Position numbers and translations under genes: made by a program. The notes beneath the pieces were generated by a model. The model saw only the letters and a program-made list of their open reading frames with translations. It was not told where the DNA came from and ran no database searches. Below are positions 1-10,079 of a stretch of DNA of 64,000 bases, in pieces; the first letter of the stretch is position 1, and every line of letters starts with the position of its first letter. The stretch comes from Schistocephalus solidus. Lineage: Eukaryota > Platyhelminthes > Cestoda > Diphyllobothriidea > Diphyllobothriidae. Where the stretch lies: NCBI GenBank assembly GCA_017591395.1, contig WEDG01005091.1:74501-138500 (forward strand), given 5' to 3'.

Positions 1-1229
1 GCTCAGGTAAGAAGATATGAAGCTCAGAAGTTTACCACATATACCGAAAGAGGAGAGTTTCAGGAGAAGAAGGGCATGGTCAACACGATCGAAGGCCTTG
101 GTGAAATCTAAATAGACTATGTAAAGTGCAAAGCCATTATCCCTAGATTGCAGGACGTGATCAAAGAAAGAGAGCTAACAGGTATCACAAGACCTTGATT
201 TGAGGAACCCATGCTGGGCTGCACTCAGTAGGTTATTCTCGGTTAAGTGATACATCATCTTATCTTTGGTGATGTGGTGATTGGCCAAAAATCATCAAAT
301 GACGTAGATTAGCCATGTTTGGGGAATGTGTGATTCCTTCCACACACTGAGAAAGGTTTCACTTTTCAGAGCTAGATTAAATATCTTACATAGAATTGAC
401 GGGAAAATATCAGTAGCATCCGCCTTTATAATACTGATTGGTACGCCATCTGGTCCAGGACTATAAGATTGACGAAAACTGCGAATGGCTACGGTTACGT
501 CCCCGAGGGTAAAAGTTATAGATTCGAGGACGGCACCGGTTCAAACCTGGACGGGCGGAGGGGGGAGCGGCCGAATTTTCAATAAATGCTCTGGGCAAAA
601 ATGTTAAAACTATCAGCCGTCAATTTGTCATCGACTACAGGATTGCCAACGGAGTCCAGTACGACGGGATGCCATGTTTTACTATGGGTTCTTATTGTGC
701 GTATAAAAAGTTTCGCGACATTTAACGAACGGTTTTTGTCATATTTGACCTCATCGGCTAGCCGTTTTTCTTCGGTTAGCCTGTTAGCCTGCTCAAAAAA
801 TACGTCAAATCAAGGGCAGAACGGAAATGTTGTTTTGCAAATGGAATCGAAGAGAGAGTTTACGCAACCTACGGCAAAAAGATAAAGGGAGATAAACATC
901 ATCCATGACAATAATTAATTTCTTACGGGGAACAAAACGGGAAATAAGTGGATCCAAAACTTCGTGAAGCATACTGGTATAGGTTTTCACTTCCTGACAT
1001 ATAAAGAAATTAGACCAGTCGTGGGAGTTAAGATGTATCAATAATTATGTAGAAAGTGCTAATCGAAAAAGCTATATTTTTTGGAAAGCGTTTCATCGGT
1101 TTCAAATTGTAGTGTAGAAACAACGGTATCATTGTCTGAGCTCCCAAGTGGGCTTATGATGACACTGTCAAAGGCAGGAAAACTCTGCAGAAGAGTAGAT
1201 CAAGTATGCTTGATCCTCAGGTAGGGAAG

Positions 1230-1790
1230 TCAACAACCTGAGTCCACGTGCAAATATATATGGCCTCGAGTAAGTCCTCGAACTTTATGTGTCCGGAAGG
1301 GGCCGGAAGGGGCCGGAAGGGTCCGAAAGGGGCCAGAAGGGACCGGAAACCAGCGAATGTCAGGAAGGTTGAAATCACCTGCACTTAAGCAATACTTAAA
1401 ATGTAAGTCAGCTGCGGCGTGAAATGCTTGTGAGAGAAGAAGATCGAAATCCCCACTGTTATTGGGCAGGCGATAGACATAGCCAATGAGCAAAGAGTTC
1501 CTATTTTTTAAGGTTATTTGAAGCCAACAGTTCTCATCAACCGCAGTAAATTGTGGATGGTCTAAGGTCTGAAATGCCAGCGCTTGCTTAATAAAGATAC
1601 AACCTTCTCCACCACGGCTGTCACGGTGATCATTTCAAGTACAAGTATAACCTACAAGAGAAAGTTCGGGGTCGGCTACAGAAGGTGTTGCCCGTGTTTC
1701 AGTTACCATAACAATAACTGGACAGTGGACAAAGGCAAGAGTATGAAGCAGGGGCATTTTATTGAACAAGGATCTGGCATTTAGAACGAA
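1230..1790 (-). pseudogene. APE-type endonuclease fragment of family A
   Basis: The minus-strand translation, with frame changes, gives the endonuclease signature order: glycine-rich SRGGEGCIFIKQAL, then FTAVDENCWLQ, then YVYRLPNNSGD, then AGDFNLPDIRW (the catalytic GDFN box). The enzyme would nick target DNA for target-primed reverse transcription. Just downstream of GDFN the frame is stretched by a 10-bp minisatellite (1290-1348), which the sister copy at 14.5 kb lacks. Confidence 0.75.
1290..1348. repeat. 10-bp G-rich minisatellite inside endonuclease ORF
   Basis: About six tandem, slightly diverged units of the form GGCCGGAAGG. In the homologous place of the copy near 14,550 there is only a single ccggaagg, so the array seems to have grown from sequence already in the element. 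The unit length is not a multiple of three, so the array also breaks the reading frame. Confidence 0.85.
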
Positions 1791-2794
1791 TGGTTTAAGT
1801 GGTCAAGGTGGTTGTTTTTTAGGGAGGGTGGCTAATTCATACAGTGGTTGACGGGCGACTGAACATAGGGGGCGGGTGCTCCCGCCCTGTTCTGGAAAAA
1901 AAGGTTGTGGGATCATACGAGCCTGATGTGGGTGAAGCGGAGTAAAATATGGAGGTGGAAATGACAGACAGGGGAACTGAGCACAACTGCTATCTATTGG
2001 GTCATGACCGGGAAATCACTGGACAGGATACTGCAAAGTATTACTATTAAGGTGACAGAAGGTCAAGTGAGTCTAGTAGTCTAGCAGGACCCTTCGTAGT
2101 GAGAGACAACTGGGGAAACAACCGTAGAGAAAATTGGCTGCGGGGTGGGGGTGCACTGTTGTGAGTGGCACAGAAGCCCTATTTTTGGGCGAGAATGCTT
2201 GTATGTTTCGTTTATCGGCCTCAGTATGAAGTCTGGGTGATAGCTGGAAATTCGATGTTGTTGGGATGGGGATGTTTTTGGGAGAAATAGGCGATCGTAA
2301 CGGAAAAGTTTTCGTGGAGAGGCTAAATTTTTGCGGTTTTCGACTGGTTGAGACTTTAGCCGGACTTGTATTTGAGCTTAAAATCTGCGTTGGTTCACCA
2401 GGAGCAACTGGTAAACTTGGTATGGGTGTTGTAATAGGAGAGGTACTGCTGTCTTGAGAATGAATAAAAGAAGTTATGTTGTTATGGGATCCCAAATGAT
2501 TAATCAAGGTCATTTTCCGTGCAGAGTTTGCTAAAAAATTCGACGGTGAGGCCATAGAGGACATTGGAGGCGATTTGTTCAACATGGCAAAAGAGGTAGT
2601 CATTTCTCTGTTGCCTGCCGACAATTTAATTTTTTCCGTTTTCTCTGCATTGGGGTGAAGCCAGGGGAAACGCAGGAATGCCATTTTCAACAAAATTCTC
2701 TAGTTATCTCCTTCCTAGAGAGTTTGAAGTCAACTTCTATCAATGAAAAGAGCGTTACTAATATGGGGGCATTACGACTGAGCGAGCGCATATG

Positions 2795-3184
2795 TTAAGC
2801 GTACGCGACTCTGAATCCCAAGCCACAGCTTTCCAGAAACGAACGCGCCCCGTCTAAAGCAGATATGTAACTTGGAATATTACGCAGCATGAAATTATGC
2901 TTCCGTTTTATCCGGTCTTCGGTTTCTGAGCTGAGTATCCCAATGAATTGAAAAGCCTGCTGGATAGCTGTGTTGGAGGTATTGGTTATAGTTCCTTTAA
3001 GCCAAAAATCTACTATTTTGTCAGACGACGATTGATTATTGCAGGACGAGGTGTAGGCTTGAGCAATCAGAGGATCAAGAGGTTCCAGATTTACCAAAGG
3101 GATTTTAGAGTTGACAATATCTACAGAGGGCTGCGAAGTATCGCATACGCTAGATAGGTCCCCTTCCATTACTCTATTACTCAA
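2795..3184 (-). pseudogene. ORF1-like fragment of family A retrotransposon
   Basis: A 129-aa open frame sits upstream (on the minus strand) of the endonuclease of the family A copy. It has a run of basic residues followed by a short hydrophobic motif (KRKHNFMLRNIP), typical of the N-terminal part of ORF1 proteins of CR1/jockey elements, which bind the element RNA. No zinc knuckle is visible. The next frame, 2693-2073, is Ser/Pro/Thr-rich and probably continues the same protein after a frame break. The assignment rests on position and general character rather than a full domain match. Confidence 0.5.
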
Positions 3185-3244
3185 GGATAGAGGGAAAGCT
3201 GCACCCTTGCATCTTTTTGCTAGTCACTTGCAGGACATCGTAAA

Positions 3245-4345
3245 CTAGTTGATGGAATTTTGGTTTACTTAATAGATAAAAGTGGGTAAATAATTATCAA
3301 GAGTATACTTAAATAGGCTAAAGAAATTCTGTGTTGTTTGCAAAAAACCCTCATCACAATTACAATCTGAATACTAAGCTGGGCAGGCCTCAGATTTTTC
3401 ATCGATCCCCATGCCAAAAAGCACGCTGAGCGCATAATGTTGACTTGTTTTTACTCAATTACCGGTTCTTGCATCATCCTTTCGTACATCACTCAGAAGC
3501 AGCCTACCATGCTTCTTCATATGCTGCCGTGGAGCAGTTTTGTTTTTAAAAAAGAACGATCTTCGTAGCCGGTTTTCATCCCCTCTTGATTTCGACCACA
3601 ATTTAGAAATATTAACGACTCCAATCGTTTCCATGGTCTTCGCAGTTCTCCCCTTTCTTAACCCTTTGCACACAGCTACAACCTCGTCCGCCATCGCATC
3701 TGCCGCGCCTTAACAAGATGGTGCTTGCGGCGCTATTCTTCTCCCCGGTATCAACCCTACATGGACTGTTGAGGATCGTTTTGGGTTCCTTTGTCGGTGG
3801 TCTGAGAAATCAGCAATGAGAGTATCATGGTCGCCTCTCTGGAAATTTGAACATAACCCTCACGATCTCTACGGACCTTTCCTCGTTCGACCCTAAGCGT
3901 ACAGATGATGCCTGCGAAGGCTTCTCCTGTCGAACACCATTGGCGGTTACGCTTATAGCTAGTCGATATGCATTGCGATGACACCTGCGGTGGTGAAAAG
4001 GGGCCCGTGTCGTTACATAATTTCTCCCACGATTAGAAGTGTTTTTAACCCTGAAACGCTCTCATCAGAATGTCGGCCCTACCGAACACGTATGTTTTTC
4101 TTCCAGGAGCGACATATTTTTTCTCCTTAAAAACCAACCAACCCCATGCAGCATATGCCTTTTTCCATAAAATGCCCAAGGAGTTTTTTTGACCGAATGC
4201 TCTTTCATCTATTTTTTTAAACCAAACTCATTTGTGTCATTTGTCATCGCCAAGAAGCTGACCTACAAGGAACTGACCCGACAAGGAGCTTTCCGAACAC
4301 TCATACGTTGTCAGCAACATCACACTAATATCCCATTGCATTTAG
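3245..4345. other. No recognised gene
   Basis: Two minus-strand open frames (3694-3455 and 3984-3757) have no recognisable motif and no clear splice sites. Several T-runs occur between 4130 and 4360, where the sequence may be the unrecognised 5' part of the retrotransposon 3' end that follows. Confidence 0.4.
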
Positions 4346-4690
4346 CTATTTTTTTAGTGAAGCAGTTTTTTCTCCTAGTTTTTAATTGGCGGCTCGCCGA
4401 ACTCCGCCTCCGATTTATCCCTAGGAGTTTTTTTACTGCTTCTTTTTCCAGTTCACCGTATATGCCAAAGATTGTTGACTTTTGTTTTTAAAAATGGCAA
4501 AATCGTTTTTGAATCGGATATGTTTACCATACAACTCAATTCTGCTGTTCATATGGATGCTCACATAGTGCAGCAATTATCCACTTTGTATTTATTTAAA
4601 CCACGGTACTGAGTTTGTAATGATGGGGCCTTCTGGGCCTTAAATATACAATTTATTTATTTATTAATAACTTAATTGTAAATGAGTTCG
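4346..4690 (+). mobile_element. 3' end of an ENE-bearing non-LTR element
   Basis: This segment matches, in reverse orientation, 50,690-50,370 over about 320 bp. Both have the U-rich hairpin, then the shared stretch ending TGGGGCC...TGGGCCTTAAATATAC and an AT-rich tail with TTTATT repeats. The common end point suggests 5'-truncated insertions of one element sharing a 3' terminus. No coding part is attached. Confidence 0.7.
4359..4442 (+). other. ENE-like U-rich internal-loop hairpin (copy a)
   Basis: Outer helix: GAAGCAGT (4359-4366) pairs perfectly with ACTGCTTC (4435-4442). Inner helix: CTCCTAG (4372-4378) pairs perfectly with CTAGGAG (4421-4427). Between them, U5 on the 5' strand (4367-4371) faces U7 on the 3' strand (4428-4434). 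The apical part contains a further GC-rich hairpin around GGCGG/CCGCC. This is the layout of an ENE, in which the two U tracts embrace poly(A). The pairing is seen in the sequence; the function is inference. Confidence 0.65.
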
Positions 4691-4844
4691 CACTCGTTTT
4701 ATTTTTTTCCCAATTACAGTGCACTTCCGGGTACTCAAATAAAACATCTATATATCTTTCTATCTATCCCTCATCGCTTCGGCTCATTTTGGAACATAGA
4801 TCTTTCAAGGCTCCTTTATAAACTTTACAGAAATGGTAAGTCAC

Positions 4845-6600
4845 TTTATTGAGGGAATAAGGCTTTCGCCTTGAGATCCCTATTCACATTCAAAAATTTC
4901 AATATAATAAACGTTTACAGCAATAAATCTTACAAATTTAAATATAAGGTCTTCAATATGTGTGGGCCAGGAACAAGCTGCCGCTACTGACACAATCTTT
5001 ATTATATGTACAAAAGTTTCTCGGCAAATGAGTATCTTGTTTGCATATAAATGTGTTAACAGTTTCTGAAAGGTCCACCTCGTCAGGGAGTCCATTCCAT
5101 GCTCCAATGACCTTCTGTGATGGGCTTTCCACGGACGTCCGTGTTGATCAACTTCCTCTGAAGTTTAAAGGGAGGACCCCTCACCTGTTCCGTCAAAGTC
5201 AATTCGAAGAAGTCAGCAAATTCTTGGGCACACTCGTGGCCTCTGAAAATCCGGTAGGTTTGGATGAGGTCATCCCGTAGTTGCCTGTAATTGAGAGGAA
5301 ACAAATCATTTCAACCAGTTTGGCTTCGTTAGGCAGATGACTAAAATTATTGATGATCCTCGTAGCCGTCGCATGCACTCGTTCCAGCTGTACATAATTC
5401 TTCTTAAACCAAGGATGCCAGGCCTGGACGGCATATTCCAAGTGAGATCGAACAAATGCCCCGTAGGTTTTTCGGAAGAGTTCCTTATCAATCTGCATAA
5501 ATCCACGTCTTAGCGCAAATAAAAACTGTGTCGCGCGTTTAGCTACCTTTAAACACCATAAAGATGGTTTGAGTGTGGAGTTTTGTTTTAGAATTTATAT
5601 TTGGTTAGCACCGGCAAGGCACTGTCTAAGCAAACATTTGTAACGAAATAAAGTTATGACAATGTGTGCAGATAAAATGTACAAATACATAACTTGTACT
5701 GCTATGTCAACAGTTAGCGATGTTTTAAAATAATTGGTGAACTAGAAAAAATCTTAGACCACCAAGGTCCTTCGGTTCCTCAACGATCGAAAGGGGCTGT
5801 CCATTGAGAAGGTGTTGGTAGGAATCATCGTCCTCACTGATCCTTCTGGTACAGAGTCATAGGACCACACACTTCCCAATGTTAAAATGTAAGAGTCAAC
5901 AAGCACACCGGCTGCTAAGACGGTTGAGACTCTATTGAAGTGCATGCCTATCGGCATCAGATCAGATGGCCCTCCACAATTTAACATCATCTGGAAACAT
6001 GACAGCTCTGAAAACCAGGTCATCGACACAATTGTTGATGTGCAATACGAAGTGTAACGGCCTTGAGAGGGAGCCTGGGGGACAGCCCTTAGAACCGCAG
6101 TAGGTGTTGACTTCGAGGTATTGATGCACACAATTTGTAATCTTCCTGTAAGAACATCTGCAATCCGTGTCAGCAGCATTCCCCTTATACAAATTACAGA
6201 TAATTGGTAGATGAGACGTTTGTGTGGGACACTGACAAACGCCTTCTTGAAATCAGTGTAAATGACGCCAACCCTACCATCTTTCTCCAATGTGCTAGTC
6301 CACTACCCGGTCGTAAGCAATAGAGTGGAAAGACAAGAGCGATTCTGCCTGAAGCCATGCTGGAACTCCAAGAGTAATCAGTTTTCCTCCAGGAACTTCA
6401 TGGTCACCATTCTTAATTATTGATTTTTTTTCCAGCAAATGAAGGTTAGACTGACAGGCCGGTAATCGTTGGCATTAGATCAATCCCCACTCTTGTATAT
6501 GAGCTAAATAGTTGTTGCCTTCAATTTGGATGGCAGTTTCCCTAATTTAAATGACGAATTGAATACATTCGCTAGTGGTTTGGAGAGTTCGCCAGCCAGT
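4845..6600 (-). mobile_element. CR1-like retrotransposon copy 1, interrupted
   Basis: From 6600 downward the minus strand reads RT residues: LPSKLKATTI, NDYRPVSLT, GVIYTDFKKAF, VPHKRLIYQL. The catalytic box is decayed (MFPDDVKLW for the expected F/YADD). After an insertion at 5588-5752 it resumes with the C-terminal region (FVRSHLEYAVQAWHPW, NYRQLRDDLIQTYRI) and ends near 4845 with a short 3' UTR ending in sequence akin to CTCAATAAAGTGACT. Its last residues (VSVAAACSWPTH) match the copy ending at 58.5 kb, so the two are one subfamily. Confidence 0.8.
5588..5752 (-). mobile_element. 165-bp retrotransposon 3'-end fragment inserted in CR1 copy 1
   Basis: Nearly identical to 6603-6770 and in the same orientation. 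It splits the RT domain from the C-terminal region of the surrounding CR1 copy, so it arrived later. Because the other copy is attached to a U-rich hairpin on its 5' side, I read this as a severely 5'-truncated insertion of an element's 3' end. Confidence 0.65.
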
Positions 6601-6602
6601 TG

Positions 6603-6870
6603 AGAATTTAGAATTTGTATTTGGTTAGCACCGGCAAGGCACTGTCTAAGCAAACATTAGTAAAGAAATAAAGTTATGACAATGTGTGCAGATAAAATTT
6701 ACAAATTCATAACTTGTCTTGCTATGTCAACAGTTAGCGATTTTTTTAAAAATAAATGGTGAACTAGATAAAATAGGCAGTGAAAAATTCCTACCATAAA
6801 AAAATGGAGGTAGAGTTCAATATGCCTTCATTTTTTTGAATAGAAGGTAGGAGAAAAAACTGCTTAGGAA
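6603..6870 (-). mobile_element. 3' end of ENE-bearing element, second copy
   Basis: On the minus strand, a U-rich hairpin (6865-6776) is followed directly by the 165-nt sequence also found at 5752-5588. The pair therefore defines the 3' terminal segment of one element family. It abuts the RT start of CR1 copy 1. Confidence 0.65.
6776..6865 (-). other. ENE-like hairpin (copy f)
   Basis: Minus strand: GCAG (6863-6860) pairs with CTGC (6780-6777). U6 (6859-6854) faces AAUUUUU (6889-6783 region, U tract at 6787-6783). The inner helix is TCCTACC (6852-6846) with GGTAGGA (6795-6789), 7 bp perfect. Inner-helix sequence differs from the other copies yet still pairs, a compensatory pattern. Confidence 0.6.
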
Positions 6871-7239
6871 AAAAATGGTCAGGTGGTAGAGAAGGGTAAT
6901 AATACAGAAGCATTTCAGAATGAGATAATGAAACTTCGAGGTGATTCGTTCTAGATCACTTAGGCGTATGAAACAAAATCTCACGAAAATGCGTCAATGA
7001 ACTTAAGTCCTCAGCATCTTAGGATCCAGAATTGAATTCTGATGATGGTTAGTATCCAAAGAAACGGTAGCATTTTAGACTGTGGACCACCAAATGTGTA
7101 CGTCCGAATGACGTCATCGTTTGGATGACTGGTGATATAAGGAGACATCATAGTTCATGGGCAACTTGAGGAAGCGAAAATATAGTTTCAATAGAGTCAC
7201 TTAAATTCCCCTATGGTCCTTTCTCCGAGTCATAGGGAA
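6871..7239. other. No recognised gene
   Basis: No open frame or repeat that I recognise. It may be the unrecognised 5' continuation of the minus-strand element whose 3' end lies at 6870-6603. Confidence 0.4.
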
Positions 7240-7800
7240 AGCTCAGTTCAGTTCAGTTCAGTGTATTTGAGGAAAATAGGCTTATGCCTTTGAAATCCCT
7301 ATTTGTTATATAAAAGTAGCAAGAAGAAGAAGCAAATTAAAGAAGTAACAGTCAAGTGAATGCAGGCAGGTTTACATGGTACACTGATATTGTTAAAGTT
7401 AAGTAGTCACATAGTCTTCGTGGTACTGTAACATATGTATGTCAAGTCGATGCTTGAATGTATACACAGACTGGGACATAACAATCGCCTCAGGTAGGTT
7501 ATTCCACGGTTCAACGACACGGTTGGTGAAAAATACTACCTTACCTCCAATCTTACTTGGGGCACACTTAGTTTGAATGGATGACCTCGGAGATTTTTCG
7601 TAGTGGCATGTTGGAAAAAGTCATCAAATAGGAGGGCGCAATCCATGCCATGCACGATACAGAAGGTTTGTATCAAGTCTCCGCGTAACTGCCTATAACT
7701 CAGAGGATAGAGCTTTAGGTTATTTAGACGAATCTCATATGGCAGTTCAGCTTGACCTCTTACCAATTTTGTGGCTCGCCGCTGCACCCTTTCAAGGGAA
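7240..7800 (-). mobile_element. CR1-like copy 2, 5'-truncated
   Basis: Only the C-terminal region is present: [36 protein letters not shown], then a 3' UTR and a tail of tandem ACTGA units (read on the minus strand, 7245-7262). Short tandem repeats at the 3' end are typical of CR1-type elements. The 5' end breaks off at about 7800 inside the next element. Confidence 0.8.
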
Positions 7801-9300
7801 AAGATGAGGAAAATAAAAGGTTAATAGAATCCATGTTAAAATAAATGTGCAGTCTTCGCTTGAATGCAGATAGACTAAATAACGACCTTAATTCCATTGG
7901 CAAGTTATTCCAAAGAAAACTATGCCTCGAAGCAAAGAAGAGAGAGCGTTTACACGTGGAGGATGCAAGGGAACTATGATTAGTGCAGAATTTCTCAGGT
8001 TATAAGTAAGTCTAACGGGGGTAATGACAGAAAGCTTGGGGAGGGTTGAACTATTATTTAGTCGGAAAAGGAGACAAAAGCCTGCTTCAAGTCTCCTAAC
8101 CCAAAGAAATTTTAGCTTCATTAGCTGGCATCTTGTTGAGTAGGAAGTAGTTGAAAGAGTCGGAAATAGGAGTTTTTTTGTGAAATGTCTTTGGACATTT
8201 TCAATTTTTGAACGGCTAGATTCGTTCATTAAACCAAAGAAAGGACAGCAAAATTCAAGAATGAGAAGTACAAAAATACGATAAAGTCTTAATTTAATTT
8301 CAGGAAGGTAGAAATGTTTAGAAATAAAGCCGCAAATCTGAGCAGCTTTGACTGTAATTCTATCGGCATGAGGCGAAAGATCTAAGTTATTGGTGTAGCC
8401 CAAGTCCTTGATGAAGGAACATTCAATCATAGGGCAACCTTCAAATATAAGAGGTTGCGGTAGCATTACAGGCCCAAAACTCATGTAGCGACACTTAGTA
8501 GGTGAGAACTCCATTAGCCATGATGAGCTCCAGGCCGAAAGAGCGCCTAAGTCTGAATGAATTTGTTCTAGGCACCGTTCGGTCGTAGAGTTAGAGAAGG
8601 AATACACGCGTTTGAGGTCATCAGCATAAATAAAAGATTGAGAATGTTCAACTATCGATGAAATATAATTTATAGAAAGTAAGAACAACAAAGGACCTAA
8701 TACGGTACCTTGAAGGACACCACTAACAATCGGGGTAGCACTTGAGCATGAGGAGCCTACTAAACCTTTTTGTTTTCGATCATTTAGGTATGATCTAATA
8801 AAGTCAGTAAGGGGACTATGAAATCCTATAGCTTCTAGTTAAGCTAGAAGTCGTTTATGAGGCACTTTATCGAATGCCTTACTAAGATCAAATAGATAAC
8901 TACCACAGAGAGATGATCATTACGAAGAGTGGTTAGTAGATTTAGAAAAGAAATTTGCAGGTTTCACAAGAGCGGTCCGGTAAGAAGCCGTGTTGGGAAA
9001 AGTTGATAATTTGATTGCTTATGCAAAAATCCGTGATTTGTTTTGCAATTAGTTTTTTGAAGAGTTTAGCAAGAGAGGGCGTTTTATGAACACCGCGATA
9101 GTTATAAATGTCCAAGCGGGAAACAGATTTAAAAACTGGTATTGTAATAGAAGTTTTCCAATACTCGGGGATAAAACAATTTTCGAGAAATACTGAGAAT
9201 AACTTGCTTAGTAAAGGTGGAAAATACCTTAACTGTTTTATAAAAGAGTTTGGAATGTTATCAGTTCCAACCGAATGTGAATTTTTTAGGTGAGCTATTT
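7800..9300 (-). mobile_element. Non-LTR retrotransposon family C, RT portion
   Basis: Minus-strand frames give an RT: LSKAFDKVPHKRLL near 8880-8830 with errors, GTVLGPLLFLLSINYI, then an intact catalytic box FIYADDLKRVYSF near 8630, and a C-terminal region (MELRSLFSLSAFKRRLHIYF near 7910-7840). The 267-aa frame at 8691-7888 is the longest intact RT piece in the window. The endonuclease is not present. Related fragments lie at 48.3-49.3, 51.6 and 58.6-58.9 kb. Confidence 0.75.
7888..8691 (-). pseudogene. Reverse transcriptase C-terminal half (family C)
   Basis: Open frame of 267 aa. The start is arbitrary because the RT runs on upstream in other frames. It contains FIYADD (the two catalytic aspartates of RT motif C), a thumb-like region with LGALSAWSSSWLMEFSPTKC, and the family C C-terminal region (FCCPFFGLMNESSRSKIENVQR). 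As part of a truncated element it cannot support mobility itself. Confidence 0.75.
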
Positions 9301-9359
9301 CCTTTTGAATACATGAAGGCGAGATAAAGAGTTTTCTACTCAGATCAACGAAAACTGTC

Positions 9360-10017
9360 CTATCACCAACGCTGTGAGCTTACAAGCCTTGACCCGCTGT
9401 GGCTTCGCAGATTACAGAAGGGACTATTTTTACTGTTTAAACTACTAAACAGTCGTACATTTAAGCCCCTTACATCTCTGAGGCACCTCGACCACTCTCG
9501 GCGCACCAGTCATCGAGATGTATTTTTATTTCTTCCTTTGGCACGCACAGTTAGATACCGACAGTTTTTTCGGTAAACGCTATAGCAATCTGGAATAAGC
9601 TACCTATAAGTATCGAAATTCAGCAAAGCTATCCCTTGTTTACGCGAACTGTCCCTAGTTTTCTACATTCAGGACACCTTCCAAAACTTTTGTGTGCTGA
9701 CTCTGTTGAAGCTCTCTTCGGTTCTGATGGCGTTCACGGACTCTGAATCCTTTGCCGGTCTTCATGCTGAGGGCAATATTACTGGCTCTGCAGACCTCAA
9801 TCGGCTTATTTCTCAGTCGACAGCGAACAGCCGCTCGCCGACATACCTGCTGGTGCAGAATACCGGATCCGTAACACTAAATGGAGAGGTTCTTCACCGG
9901 GCACCTGTGTTAACGCGTCCCTGTCCAGAACTTTAATTAATCAATAAGCTGCAGTTTTTTCTCCTGAAAACACCTGAAACAACAATCCGGATTTTTTTCA
10001 CTGTCAGCTTGACCCTC

Positions 10018-10020
<3 letters not shown>
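9360..10020 (+). mobile_element. Family A 3' end (plus strand)
   Basis: Plus-strand reading gives the family A C-terminal region (DPLWLRRLQKGLFLLFKLLN, LRHLDHSRRTSHRDVFLFLPLA), parallel to 55,950-56,150. A 3' UTR with a U-rich hairpin (9946-10010) follows and the copy ends in a (TA)n tract. The upstream part is missing. Confidence 0.75.
9946..10010 (+). other. ENE-like hairpin (copy c)
   Basis: Outer helix: AAGCTGCAG (9946-9954) pairs with CTG-T-CAGCTT (10001-10010) with one bulged U. U6 (9955-9960) faces U7 (9992-9998). The inner helix is reduced to TCC/GGA, so this copy is partly decayed. Confidence 0.5.

Positions 10021-10076
<56 letters not shown>
10021..10076. repeat. (TA)n microsatellite
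   Basis: About 27 TA units directly after the 3' UTR of the family A copy. It may be the element's own 3' tail or its insertion target. Confidence 0.95.

Positions 10077-10079
<3 letters not shown>

Larger units (their letters stand above)
1..3240 (-). mobile_element. Non-LTR retrotransposon family A, copy 1 (decayed; 3' end beyond window)
   Basis: Reading from 3240 down to 1, the order is ORF1-like protein, endonuclease, linker and reverse transcriptase, as in jockey/CR1-type elements. The ORF1 part lies at about 3184-2073: a 129-aa frame with a motif KRKHNFMLRNIPSY, then a Ser/Pro-rich frame. The APE-type endonuclease follows at about 1790-1230, with motif AGDFNLPDIRW and upstream frames reading SRGGEGCIFIKQAL. 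A linker at about 1040-805 (SHDWSNFF, LISRFVPRKK) matches those of the copies at 12.8-14.8 kb and 54.1-56.6 kb. RT residues fill about 540-1 (SPGPDGVP near 470-440). Stops and frame changes are frequent, so this is a dead copy. Family assignment beyond non-LTR/APE type is inference. Confidence 0.8.

Noticed and set aside
9108..9293. Plus-strand 61-codon ORF
   Set aside because: Antisense to the RT of the family C element.
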